Below are positions 54,461 through 63,790 of a stretch of 64,000 bases of DNA, piece by piece. This stretch comes from Aradus depressus (Eukaryota > Arthropoda > Insecta > Hemiptera > Aradidae): contig OY759227.1 of NCBI GenBank assembly GCA_963662175.1, positions 2,326,501 to 2,390,500 of the forward strand, in the 5' to 3' direction. Below the pieces are notes generated by a model. It searched no databases and had not been told where the DNA came from. It saw only the letters and a list, made by a program, of their open reading frames with translations. The translations under genes were made by a program, and so were the position numbers. Position 1 is the first letter of the stretch, and each line of letters starts with the position of its first letter.

Positions 54461-54535
54461 CTCGGTATGAATGAAATCTCTTGGGTAAAAGCAGCTGTGT
54501 ATATAAATTTATAGATATGAGCGACAGCATTTAGT
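54461..54535. promoter_or_regulatory. Divergent promoter of ATPase and PLA2 genes (copy B)
   Basis: A 75-bp spacer holds TATATAAA at 54500-54507, 29 bp before the PLA2 ATG on the plus strand. The spacer of copy A has a TATA run in the matching place. Confidence 0.55.
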
Positions 54536-54935
54536 ATGAAATTAAAGATAGGAGGCAGTATAGTAAACGCTCTGTTCAACAAGCTACCATTTGAAGCTCA
54601 CATTGCAGGTTATATTTTTTGCGGTCCTGTCACCCACCTACAAGAACGCTTAGCCCGAGAGGAATCTCAGCGACACGCATCAGATAGAATTTTGGCAGAT
54701 AAAGCTTGGGCAAGAGTACAATCTAAGGAAGAAAAGCGGGGAGAGAAGATGGCTGTTTGGGTTGTAACTAACGCAAAGAAAGCCAAAGTAAAAATGGGTT
54801 CGGGGCTGCGTGGTTCATTTGGCAAACTTATAAAAGCTGCACGAGTACACCATCATTTACCTACTGATAAAGCCTCAGTTATTGGATTGAAAAAGGCAAA
54901 ACGATATTTACAAAAATGGAAAATTACCAAGACAC
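54536..54935 (+). pseudogene. PLA2-minor capsid protein, first part, active site deleted (copy B)
   Basis: Starts MKLKIGGSIVNALFNKLPFE. The Ca-loop is degraded (FCGPVT), and the whole catalytic helix segment (HD pair) is missing between LAREE and SQRHASDR relative to copy A. The frame then runs without a stop into KVKMGSGLRGSFGKLIKAAR, proving PLA2 and minor capsid modules were one gene. It is cut at 54935 by a LINE and resumes at 57884. Confidence 0.78.
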
Positions 54936-55127
54936 TGTCAGATGAAGACATTGATCAGAGTACAGTGGACTCGGACATCTCATCCAGAGGCCAATCCTCT
55001 CTCAGAGCTCCAAGAAGAGGAAACTGAAGAATGTGAAGGCTCATTCCATGGAACCTTTTTTAAGGCCAAGGACACACTCTCTCCCAAAAAACGCTTAACC
55101 CCTAACTTATTTGACCCATTGGAAATC

Positions 55128-55625
55128 GGATTTTGGAATTTATATGGCTTCTCTACCGTCTATAATTTGTCACCTTCAGAGACAGACTGAAGAAGAGTAT
55201 AGTCTGCCTGTGTGAGACGTGGCTAACCAGCGAGTCTGTCACTCTTCCGGGATACATCAAGGACATTGACCATTACCTCAGTCCTGCGACCAAAGAACAC
55301 TCGCGAGGAAGGGGGAGTGGGGGACTCATGGTGCTGGTCAGAAGAGATCTCGGTTCTTCTGTCCGGGTCCTCTCTTCTCATCTTGCGACTCCAATTTGGC
55401 AACATCCACCTGGTCCTCGGCACAGTCTACTTCCCTCCTAGCAAGGATGGCCATCTTCTCCTCAAGTCTTTCTCCGAACTTCTCACCGATCTTGTGTCCA
55501 TGCATATTAATTGTAGTTTTGTTATTGGGGGTGATTTTAACGCCCGGATTGGTCATTTGAATGTAATGGATAATGAGATTTTTGAGGTTCCTGTGTTTTT
55601 GTTTGGGCCTCGGTCGGTATTCTAA
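55128..55625 (+). pseudogene. LINE apurinic-type endonuclease fragment
   Basis: In shifting frames: IGFWNLYG (N-terminal motif), CETWLTSESVTLPGY (the W-L-T motif), GGLMVLVRRDL and FVIGGDFNARIGHLN (catalytic GDFNA). Frameshifts occur near 55190 and 55385. It nicks target DNA for reverse transcription. Confidence 0.75.
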
Positions 55626-55718
55626 ATTATATTAATGATTTAAAAACTATCAATTTATTGAATTATTCTGATAATTTTTTTTTTTTGTTGTTTATATCTA
55701 GTTTTTTGTTCCGATGAA

Positions 55719-56240
55719 ATGTTCAGACCTTCAGCTAAGACAATTTCTGTTCGAAACGTACAAGTTGTCTCAAGAAATAAATCAAGCCTGTCTCAATTCC
55801 AAATGTTATTAAAAAATAATAGCAATATCTACTATAATAGCGACTCTACTATGGAACTTTGTAACAAGTTATACGAATCAGTTTTAAATGCGATGGTAGA
55901 AGCTGATTTAATTAAGTCTATTACTTTAAATAACGGTCATAAAAATAAAAAGTTCGGTATTCAAAAGAATATAAGAATGCAAAAAAAGAAGTTAATAAGT
56001 TATATAAGCTCTGTCGTAATGATAACTTTAGTCGTGAGTCAATGAAGTTATATGTCGATTGCAGAACGAATCATAGGAGAATAATTAAGAAATGTAAATC
56101 TGAATTTTTTGAATCTGTTAAAACCGCTTTGAGAAACGAACGTAAGGAACCCCTCGGAATTCTGGCAAACTATCAAAAAATTTAGAAAGAACAAAACAAC
56201 TAACTGTCCAATTTCTGTTGAACAGTGGGAAGAATTTTAT
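55719..56240 (+). pseudogene. LINE endonuclease-RT linker
   Basis: Lys/Asn-rich frames (ELCNKLYESVLNAMVEADLI, then RTNHRRIIKKCKSEFFES) typical of the spacer between endonuclease and RT. Broken near 56040 and 56160. Confidence 0.55.
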
Positions 56241-56249
56241 GTAACTATC

Positions 56250-57536
56250 ATGCCTCCGAAGTTGTATAATAACAGTTTGTTGTTCAGCAACCATCACCCA
56301 TTTCTTGATAAGGACATCTCTTTAGAAGAGCTGTTATCAAGTATAGGGAGCAGTAAAAGTAACAAAGCAGCCGGTCTAGATCTAGTACCTAATGAGTGCT
56401 TTAAGTATTTCGACTCTTCTTGGACCCACTACCTACTAAATTTATTTAATAAAATCTGGCATAGTGAGGAATTCCCCGATAAATGGTGTAAAGTTAAGAT
56501 GAAAATGCTTCAAAAAAAAGGTGAAACAACTGATCCTGGTAATTATAGAGGGCTTGCAATATTTAATTCTATTACTAAATTATTTACGTATATTATTAAT
56601 AATAGGTTAGTTAAATGGGCGGATGAGAATGGTGTTATTCCCGAGGAGCAGATGGGACTCAGGAGTGGAAGGGGGTGTCGAGACGCCGTGTTCACCGTGG
56701 CCGATTTCAAGAGGGCTTTCGATTCGGTCTCCCACGACAAGCTGTGGAGTAAATTACATCAGTTGGGCATAAGTGGGAAAATACTGACACTGTTGAAAAA
56801 TTTGTATGATAAAGCTACTTTGGTTATCTCAGAGGGCGCCGAAACATCAGGAGAGATACGAATTTCTGAGGGAGTTCTGCAGAGAGAAATTCTGAATCCT
56901 CTTCTTTTTGCTCTATTTACATCTGACATTGTTCAATTCTTTGTGACTAACGGTGCGAAGGGAGTTAACATTGACAGCAGTAGGGACTTGGTTATCCTCC
57001 TTTACGCGGATGACCTCGTTATCTTGTCTTTTTCCTGGAGCGAGGCCCAGTGTAATTTAGATCTTCTGAACGAGCACTGTCAGGTCAACTCTCTTACTGT
57101 TAACACCGACAAAACTTTCTTGGTTCCTTTTCGTAAAGCTGGAAGGTTGGCCAGGATGAGGGGGCTCTATTACCAACAGACTAAGCTGGACCTGGTAAAT
57201 AATTTCACATATCTGGATGTGCCATTCTCTTCCTCCGGCAAATTTCGCGCCGCCTCCAATAATTTTTGGGGAAAATTGGCAGCGGGAAATTCGGCAGTAA
57301 TAAACCTGTTAAGATCCACGAGATCTGATTCCTGGGAGGCGAAATGCTACCTTTTCGACTCGATAGCTGAGAGTGTACTTCTATACCTGTCCGAGGTTTG
57401 GGGATGTGAGTACGTGGAGGTAGTTGAGCGGGGTCAGCTGGGCTTCTTTAAGTCATTTCTAGGGCTTCTTTTTGATCAATTGTCCCTCCTTGTGTATCCC
57501 CAGGCAAGCATTTCTCCACAATCATCTCACCAATAG
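56250..57536 (+). CDS. LINE reverse transcriptase
   Basis: A 428-codon open frame. RT motifs in order: GSSKSNKAAGLDLVPNECFK, GNYRGLAIFNSITKLFTYII, ADFKRAFDSVSHDKLW (first Asp), EGVLQREILNPLLFALFTSD, VILLYADDLVILSFS (catalytic YADD, about 57000), LTVNTDKTFLVPF and FTYLDVPFSSSG. It ends shortly after the thumb. The 3' region before the tail has short frames only. Clade is not certain: Rex/CR1/L2-like rather than R1. Confidence 0.85.
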   Translation: MPPKLYNNSLLFSNHHPFLDKDISLEELLSSIGSSKSNKAAGLDLVPNECFKYFDSSWTHYLLNLFNKIWHSEEFPDKWCKVKMKMLQKKGETTDPGNYRGLAIFNSITKLFTYIINNRLVKWADENGVIPEEQMGLRSGRGCRDAVFTVADFKRAFDSVSHDKLWSKLHQLGISGKILTLLKNLYDKATLVISEGAETSGEIRISEGVLQREILNPLLFALFTSDIVQFFVTNGAKGVNIDSSRDLVILLYADDLVILSFSWSEAQCNLDLLNEHCQVNSLTVNTDKTFLVPFRKAGRLARMRGLYYQQTKLDLVNNFTYLDVPFSSSGKFRAASNNFWGKLAAGNSAVINLLRSTRSDSWEAKCYLFDSIAESVLLYLSEVWGCEYVEVVERGQLGFFKSFLGLLFDQLSLLVYPQASISPQSSHQ

Positions 57537-57883
57537 ACCAGAATATTACTCAGAAACATTTGTACATATTTTAAATAATTTAAAAGTTAGAGAAATTAAC
57601 GATTTATTTTTATTTTTTTCTGTTGCTTTGAAAATAAAGAATAATTCAATTTAATTTGTGCTTATAAGATGGAGATATATATATATATATATATATTTTG
57701 TTTTTATTATTATTTTTTATTTATTTATTCATGTGGTATTTTGTTTTATATAATTTTCGAATTGTTTCTTTTATACTTCTTTCGTTATTTATTTTGTGGA
57801 AAAAAAAAAAACCCACTCATTGCCATGAGGATTGTAATCTTTTGTGCAATAAAAGTTTATCTTATCTTATCTTACCAAGACAC

Positions 57884-58155
57884 CGAGAGTGCTCTGATTG
57901 TCTAAAACCGGTGGAATATTATCCTTTCTCGTGCCATTATTTGCAGGTTTGTCCGCTCTCGGTAGTTTAGCTGGAGGTGCGTCGGCTATAGCTAAAACCG
58001 TATCTGATGTTCAGAATGCAAGGGTAAAATTGGATGAAATGAAAAGACATAATAGAACACTGGAAGGTCAGAAGATTGGTCGAGGATTATACATGAGGCC
58101 ATACAGAAAAGGATATGGCCTATATGTTAGACCGTACAGAAAAATCCAAATGTGA
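57884..58155 (+). pseudogene. PLA2-minor capsid protein, C-terminal part (copy B)
   Basis: Resumes after the LINE with a stop near 57902, then TGGILSFLVPLFAGLSALGS, LAGGASAIAKTVSDVQNA, KRHNRTLEGQKIGRGL and the repeated (M/V)RPYRKGYG. It is more than 80% identical by eye to 38322-38560. Confidence 0.8.
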
Positions 58156-58408
58156 CGGCCAGATAGAGCTCTTACAAATCTGGACTTGGCAAAATATGCC
58201 AAAAACCTGTCAAACATAGAAATAAAGTCAAATATTTCAATTCCTCTGGAAATTTACAACCTCCACATGAAATAATTAGATACCTGAAAGGTTGTACAAT
58301 CGAATACAATCGTGATCGATATCAGGATTGGAACACTCTGTATTGCGGACAGTTATATATCCAATTCTTTTATAATGAAAACAAGGAGCAGTATAGCATG
58401 CAGTCATG
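58156..58408 (+). pseudogene. Adenain-like protease C-terminal half (copy B)
   Basis: Frames give KVKYFNSSGNLQPPHEIIRY and GCTIEYNRDRYQDWN, then LYCGQLYIQFFYNENK. The Cys is kept but HLC of copy A is QLY, and the FDSY Asp is Asn. The N-terminal half, including the His region, is absent. Confidence 0.65.
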
Positions 58409-59117
58409 AGTTACAGCTTTACCCTTTTGGGTGCAGAGAACCTTTCAAGTGCAGACATTTTTCCCGCAATAGACCTATCAGATGGAGATTATTCGATTGG
58501 ACTTTTAGGCTTTACCACATATAATTCAATACCTAACATTATTGGGGGGGAGAATGACATGTTCTATTATGGTGATGAAGAAATTAAAGTACCAATGGGA
58601 ACGTATGCGTTGAAAGCACTCGCAGAATATTTACAAGAACAGATGACATTCAGGAGAAAAGGTAATCATGTTATAATCCGAGCCAATACATTAAAAACCG
58701 AATTAAGATGTACAAAAACGGTATTTTTTAATACATCGGGTAAGCAAAATTCCATTGCGTCTTTATTGGGGTGGGATGATAGTATAGAAGAGACAAAGCA
58801 TACCCTACATCCTGGAGACGGGTATCATATCTCACAGGGGATTGTAAACATGGTGAAAGTCAATACAATTGCTATTGAATGCAACATTGTTTTTGGTGCG
58901 TATCGAAATGGAAAACCAGTTCACACACTGTACGAATTTTATCCAACGGTCGAGGCAGGGTACAAAATTGTAGAGACACCATCACCCATTGTATATTTAG
59001 GAGTTAGTATCCATTGACAACAGTATATTACGAATAGTCGACCAAGACGGTCATCCAATCAATTTTAGAAACGAAACTATAACCATTCATATTCATGTAA
59101 AGAAAAATGGCGATTGA
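58406..59117 (+). pseudogene. Penton (single jelly roll) protein, copy B
   Basis: Starts MSYSFTLLGAENLSSADIFP. It is colinear with copy A (FYYGDEEIKVPMGTYALKAL, LLGWDDS, VNMVKVNTIAIECNIVFGAY, FYPTVEAGYKIVE). A frameshift near 59003 moves the last ~35 codons (LRIVDQDGHPINFRNETITI) to another frame, ending at TGA 59115-59117. It is the better-preserved of the two pentons. Confidence 0.75.
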
Positions 59118-59253
59118 CGTTAGACCCCGGCATATAAGTTTAGGATATAATTCTTACCCCATTAGTACGAGACGGCCCATGAAGCAATTGACTTCGGCCA
59201 ATATTCGATTTTTGAAAAGACTATGTTTGAAAGTGAAAAAAAACCGACAATGA
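59107..59253 (+). CDS. Small basic ORF between penton and capsid (copy B), intact
   Basis: 48 codons, highly basic, starting MAIDVRPRHISLGYN and ending IRFLKRLCLKVKKNRQ. The ATG overlaps the penton stop by 11 bp and its TGA overlaps the capsid ATG (ATGA), so three genes are chained. Copy A keeps the C-terminal half and the overlap geometry. It resembles in size and charge the DNA-condensing core peptides of adenovirus-like genomes; that role is inference. Confidence 0.6.
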   Translation: MAIDVRPRHISLGYNSYPISTRRPMKQLTSANIRFLKRLCLKVKKNRQ

Positions 59254-59296
59254 ACGACATTCTAGACATCACAGAAGAAGTCCGGTGTGATGACAG
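59250..59296 (+). pseudogene. Major capsid protein, first codons (copy B)
   Basis: MNDILDITEEVRCDDS, then a T18 run begins (the LINE tail). The rest of the capsid gene is absent from this copy. Confidence 0.6.
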
Positions 59297-60620
59297 TTTT
59301 TTTTTTTTTTTTAATTCTTATTTTACTAGTTCAGCATATTACATGCTATGCTAGTAGGTATAAATGGACAAAAAAAAAATTACATATAAATGACAGATTA
59401 AAATAACAGATCGGCGTCGTCTCATCTTGAGCACAACCTAGGGCTGCTTATATAATTGAACAAATAGGAAAAAAATAAAAGATGAATGTAAAAGAATAAA
59501 TGAATAAATAAGCAAATAAAAGAAAGTAAACTTAAACACTTGGTCTCTAAGGGGGGATGTCTTGAGGGAGCCGTAGCTTGAGTCTTGGGGCTGGAGTCGT
59601 CTTCCCTAGCTCGTAATACACTCATCCTGCTGCGGTTTTTAGGGATTCCAGAAACTTCTTGGTAACCCTCTTCGCGAAGTCCTCAACATATGACATGCCT
59701 AGTTCTTCGTGAAGCTGCTTGTTTCTCACGAACCATGGCGAATTTACTGCCATGCGGAAAACTTTATTTTATAGCTTCTGGAACCCTTCAAGTTTTTTAC
59801 CAGATGGTAGCCCCCAGACCGCGCATGCATACGTGTATAGAGGCCGAATGATGGTCTTGTATATGAGAAGGCTGCATCTTGTCTTGAGCCTGGAGGTCCT
59901 GTCAATTAAAGGATACAAGATTGAGAGGCGCGCGTAGGCCTGGTTCAACTTCTTGTTGGTATGTAGTTTCCAGGTGAGACGTTTTCCAACTCCACTCCTA
60001 GGTATATGACGCTCTTGTCTTCAGGATTCCACGGAACCTCCACACCATTGATCTTAACTGGAGTTACTTACTAGCATTACTACGACAGCAAGCATGGCAA
60101 TAAATTGATCAGACAGGGAGGCATATCTGAACAGTATATATTAAACAGTGTTGGTCCCAGAACGGATCCTTGTGGAACTCCCGCCTTTATGTCGCATGAC
60201 TCGGAAATACTATTTCCTATCTTCACACAGAATGTTCTCCCTTCGAGATCGAATTATGAAAAAAGTTTCGTAAATATAAAGAGGTACTCCTAGCAGTTTA
60301 AGTTTGAAGAGGAAGGAGCCCCGCGTGCCAAACTGCGTCAAAAGCTTGACTGAGATCTAAAAACATTGCACTTGAGAACAACTTTCGTTCATAGCCACTA
60401 ACTACCTTTTTTAAGCTTAAGAAATGCGTAAGCCTAGAAAGCATTATTTTTTCAAATATTTTGGCCAAAGAGGATAGCAGACTTATGGGTCTATAACTTG
60501 AGAGCTCCGCTTTCGGTTTCCCAGGTTTGTGGATGACTATCATCTGCGCATGCTTCCATACTTTCGGGAAATAACCTTTTGGAAGGCTGGAATTAAACAG
60601 ATTTGTGAGAAAACATGTAT
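59297..60620 (-). mobile_element. Jockey-like LINE, 5'-truncated, minus strand
   Basis: The T-run at 59297-59314 is the poly(A) tail on the minus strand. RT motifs start at 60543 (VIHKPGKPKAELSSYRPISL, LDLSQAFDAVWHAGL about 60330). RT C-terminal/thumb sequence runs to about 59640. The element stops at a 28-base C run. Confidence 0.75.
59640..60590 (-). pseudogene. Jockey-like reverse transcriptase, decayed
   Basis: The minus strand shows PKVWKHAQ then IVIHKPGKPK (domain 1-2), SYRPISLLSSLAKIFEKIML, LDLSQAFDAVWH (first Asp), a scrambled domain 5-6 region, then SVIYLGVEL, IYKTIIRPLYTYACAVWG and WFVRNKQLHEELGM. Frameshifts occur near 60300, 60060 and 59960. The YADD box itself is not recognisable. 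Confidence 0.7.
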
Positions 60621-60621
60621 T

Positions 60622-60649
60622 CCCCCCCCCCCCCCCCCCCCCCCCCCCC
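60622..60649. repeat. 28-base homopolymer C run
   Basis: Lies precisely between two minus-strand LINE fragments, marking a junction or an assembly-sensitive position. Confidence 0.95.
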
Positions 60650-60768
60650 GAGGACTGATTTGTGTCACCGCGGCCAGAGTAGGCCTATTGTGTGTCCTAT
60701 GTGTGTTGGTCCCTACAGCAGCCCTGTATCTTTGATAAAGTCCAGGATTCTTCTGCAGGTTCCTTCCA

Positions 60769-61580
60769 TTACCTGCTTCGAGTCTGAAATAACAGAACGT
60801 GGAAACGTCTGCTTTCTAGTATCCCGCACCGGCTTAGAATATCAACCGGAGTCTCATTTTCCTCGCCACATTTCCTGCACAGAGGGCTTCTAGTGATACC
60901 CATATTGTATAGGTATTTGTTCATATGACAATGTCCTGTAATCAGCCCTGGCATAGCTCTTAGATCCATTCTGCTCACATTCAGGAGTTCTCGGCTCCTT
61001 TTCTCTGAGGATTCCGCTATAAAGAGTTTTGAATATCTTTGCTTTGGGACCCCTCTCCAGAACTGGGTGTGATTCCTGGTCAGCCAACCATTTATTGCCG
61101 CCCTTGCGGTGCTCTTAGAGATCCCGCAGAAGGGTTCCGGTCCTATAGATTTTCCGTCAGCTCCGGACCAGGCAGTTGATCAGCCCTTTCGTTGCCCTCA
61201 AACCCCCGGTGGCCTGGCACCCATCTCAATTCCACTCTATTCTGGTCCGTCAGGGACTCCAGTGCTTGAAGGCATTCTAGGACGATTTTGGAATCTATGA
61301 CGACAGCTCGCAACGCTTGCAGCGCTGCTTCGCTGTCAGACAATATCAAGATTCGCCCTTCCCTGATGTTCTGTCTCTTAATGAGCCACACCCGAGGATG
61401 GCATAAACGTCAGCTTGGAACACAGTGGGATACACACCCAGGGATATACTCGTATCTCCCTTGACTGTCCTCCCATGTATTCCGGCTCCAACTCCTCTCT
61501 CGGTTTTTGAGCCGTCTAAATTACCCCAATAAAAATAGGCCTGTATATTGTCTTGAGATGATCAACGATGCCTCCGTGTT
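60769..61580 (-). pseudogene. LINE RNase H and C-terminal zinc-knuckle region (second LINE)
   Basis: Minus strand: RNase H segments LILSDSEAALQALRAVV (about 61330), VELRWVPGHRGFEGNERADQ (about 61190) and, in a shifted frame, an upstream YTD-like part near 61540. Then comes LRAMPGLITGHCHMNKYLY followed by CRKCGEENETPVDILSRC (about 60860), the ORF2 C-terminal knuckle. RNase H plus this knuckle is typical of I/Jockey-like arthropod LINEs. Frame breaks occur near 61140, 60980 and 61390. Confidence 0.75.
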
Positions 61581-61639
61581 GTACCATTTATGAGATGGGA
61601 TGGCTGTTCGACTTCAGACGTTTTTTTCTGATTCTTCTT

Positions 61640-62297
61640 TGTAGTCAGTTACTTTTGAAATAGCCATTGGTGATTTCTGGATGATCTACCTCTTGGTGCC
61701 TCTACCATTGGATCTTCATGATGAGATACACATACTTGATTTTGTTTTACTATATGTTCTCAGACAAGCAACTCACTTCACTGCACATTTTTACACATCC
61801 CTTCACAGACACCTCGCACACCTCACTCTGAACACCCACGACGACAGACAATCTTGTTTCTTCGTGGGAACCAAAAAAAGATCTTTTTGCACTACTATTT
61901 TTTTATTGGCTAAAATTTTCACTGCCTTTATTAAAACAAAACATATGTTTTCTTCTTTTATTTATATTTTATTTTATTTTTCGTTCTATTTCTTATTCCT
62001 AATTTTTTATGACTCACAAGTACGTTGTTACATTATTTAAATAATTTACAAAACATATAATTTGATTTTATACATTAATCGTATGTTGAACAGTATCAAG
62101 TTGTGATAACCTCATACAACCTCATACTCGATGGATGTAGGCTTGACATATTGATATATTTGTAATTACATTTATTTCTTTTCCTTTAATAGTGTAATGG
62201 TGAATATGGTCAATGTGGACCATTACAATATATGTATGGCTACACTGGTTTGCTCTTCTGTATATCCTTTGATCTGTGAATTTGAGGAATCGACTTT
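61640..62297. other. No supported gene
   Basis: AT-rich, with low-complexity frames only. Confidence 0.4.
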
Positions 62298-62620
62298 ACA
62301 TCCTGCTTCATACGTATGTTTCCGCTCTCCCTCTAAACCTTTAGTATCATTACTTGGTCGACTCGTAACTTCGGTTGTTGCTCATTTGAGACTATTTCGA
62401 TCTCTCTGAAATAGAATTTACATCCTGCCTCATACGTATGTTTCCGCTCTCCCTCTAAACCTTTAGTATCATTACTTGGTCGACTCATAACTTCGGTTGT
62501 TGCTCTTTCTTTTGATCACTGAAATTGACTTTACACCGCTCATACACATTATACCCTCATATGTATGTTTCCGCTTTCCCTATAAACTCCCAATCTCTTT
62601 ATTGATGGACTCTTACCTTA
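62298..62620. repeat. About 124-bp tandem repeat, 2.5 copies
   Basis: ACATCCTGC.TCATACGTATG, then TTTCCGCTCTCCCTCTAAAC and TTGGTCGACTC.TAACTTCGG, repeat at 62298 and 62422. A diverged partial third is at about 62560. It shares its core with the 29-bp units at 20842-20928. Confidence 0.85.
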
Positions 62621-62639
62621 TTTGAGGTGCCCCTATCTA

Positions 62640-62986
62640 CCGTCATTGTTCTATTAATTTAATGAATGAACACAAATATTTTATTTTTTTATTCACAATA
62701 TATAATTTAATTGATTTTTTTTTGGGTTCAGAAAAATAAAATTTGAACAAGTATAATTCTTAAAAAGTTGCGAGATCTCCGTCAACCGAGCTGATGTCAG
62801 GACGCTACGCTTCTATTAGCTGATAATTTTTTCTTTCTCTTGAGAAGCATAGCTTCTGCCGGGGGTCCCGAGAACCACACCGTCTTTTTTTGTTCTTAAG
62901 ATGAGAAATGAATTGAGTTATTTCAGAAGGCCGGACAAACGCTAATAGTGGTTGTGCGGTTTGATAAACTAGTTTTGAATGGGCTT
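62640..62986. other. No supported gene
   Basis: AT-rich, then moderately GC-rich near 62760-62900. No frame. Confidence 0.4.
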
Positions 62987-63790
62987 CTACTTTTTAGAAA
63001 CGTCTGAATTCTTTTTGATTGAGGGTTTAAAAATATTTTCAAAATGATCTGCAAAAGCAGAACATTTTTTCAGATCCGACTGGTAAATCTCATTATTTTC
63101 TTTGAGAGGAGGTATGATGTGAGGATGTCGGAGCAGCCTTCGAGTGGCCTTCCACATGCTCGGGTCTCCGGGATCCATCCCTTCCAGGTGGTCTCCTAGG
63201 GTGGTTATCAACTTCCCACCTCACTCGTATTGTTAACTGGTTTAACCTACTTTTGATATGAGGAAGTCTAGTTTGTTGCCAGGCTCGACGGACCTTATGT
63301 TTCTCTTTGATTAGTTCCTCTATATACCTCGGAAGAGGATTTTGGTTTCTTCTGTATTGATAAGGTTTGTACGTAGACTCCTCAACTGATGTATAAACAG
63401 AGAGTGAGAAGTTGATGACTGCTTCTTCAATGCTCTCCATAGAAGTCAATGGTAGCATGAGGGTTTTGTCCAAGTGAAGATCAAGCCGGAGTCTGAAGGT
63501 ATCCCAATCTGGCGCATCGTCCGAGTCGAGTTCCGCTAACACTGAGTGAGATAGCTCAAGCTAATATCCAGTATGTCTGCAGATTTACGTAGGGATGTAG
63601 GGTTGTATGTAGATAGGGACGGAGCTGTAACTAGGATATTATTGATGTTTAAGTTTAATAGAGTGTTGCCATTTTTATTTGTTTTATTACAGCCCCATAC
63701 CGTGTGTTTAGCGTTTAAATCTCCAAATAATAAAGTGGTGTTTTGAATGGTAGCTATTTTTTATATTGGGAGCAAGTGGACTGTATTAGA
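62987..63790 (-). pseudogene. Jockey-like LINE endonuclease end and linker (third fragment)
   Basis: The minus strand reads LLFGDLNAKHTVWGCNKTNK (endonuclease GDxNA, about 63700). After a stop near 63545, LAELDSDDAPDWDTFRLRLD continues through RRAWQQTRLPHIKSRLNQLT. A shifted frame follows: LGDHLEGMDPGDPSMWKATR and FADHFENIFKPS (about 63020), the classic Jockey linker before RT. RT is missing here. The fragment at 60.5 kb could be from the same family. Confidence 0.75.

Larger units (their letters stand above)
54936..57871 (+). mobile_element. Non-LTR retrotransposon (LINE) inserted in the PLA2-minor capsid gene
   Basis: 2936 bp flanked by a perfect 12-bp target duplication TTACCAAGACAC (54924-54935 and 57872-57883). 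It encodes an endonuclease-like region and RT and ends in a TTATC repeat tail after AATAAAAG. It is 5'-truncated. Confidence 0.92.
51283..59296 (+). mobile_element. Polinton-like element, copy B, decayed and interrupted
   Basis: Carries RING protein, fibre-like protein, integrase, DUF8207-like, ATPase, PLA2-minor capsid, protease, penton, small ORF and capsid start. Orientation is opposite to copy A. The PLA2-minor capsid gene is split by a 2.9-kb LINE. The right end is cut by another LINE at about 59297. Confidence 0.82.

Noticed and set aside
57669..57905. Plus-strand frame rich in Tyr/Ile/Phe after the LINE RT
   Set aside because: Encoded by TA/T-rich 3' UTR of the LINE.
30647..59296. CRISPR array or bacterial phage interpretation of the capsid/ATPase genes
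   Set aside because: No spaced identical repeats; eukaryotic introns, retroelements and arthropod-type polinton motifs dominate.
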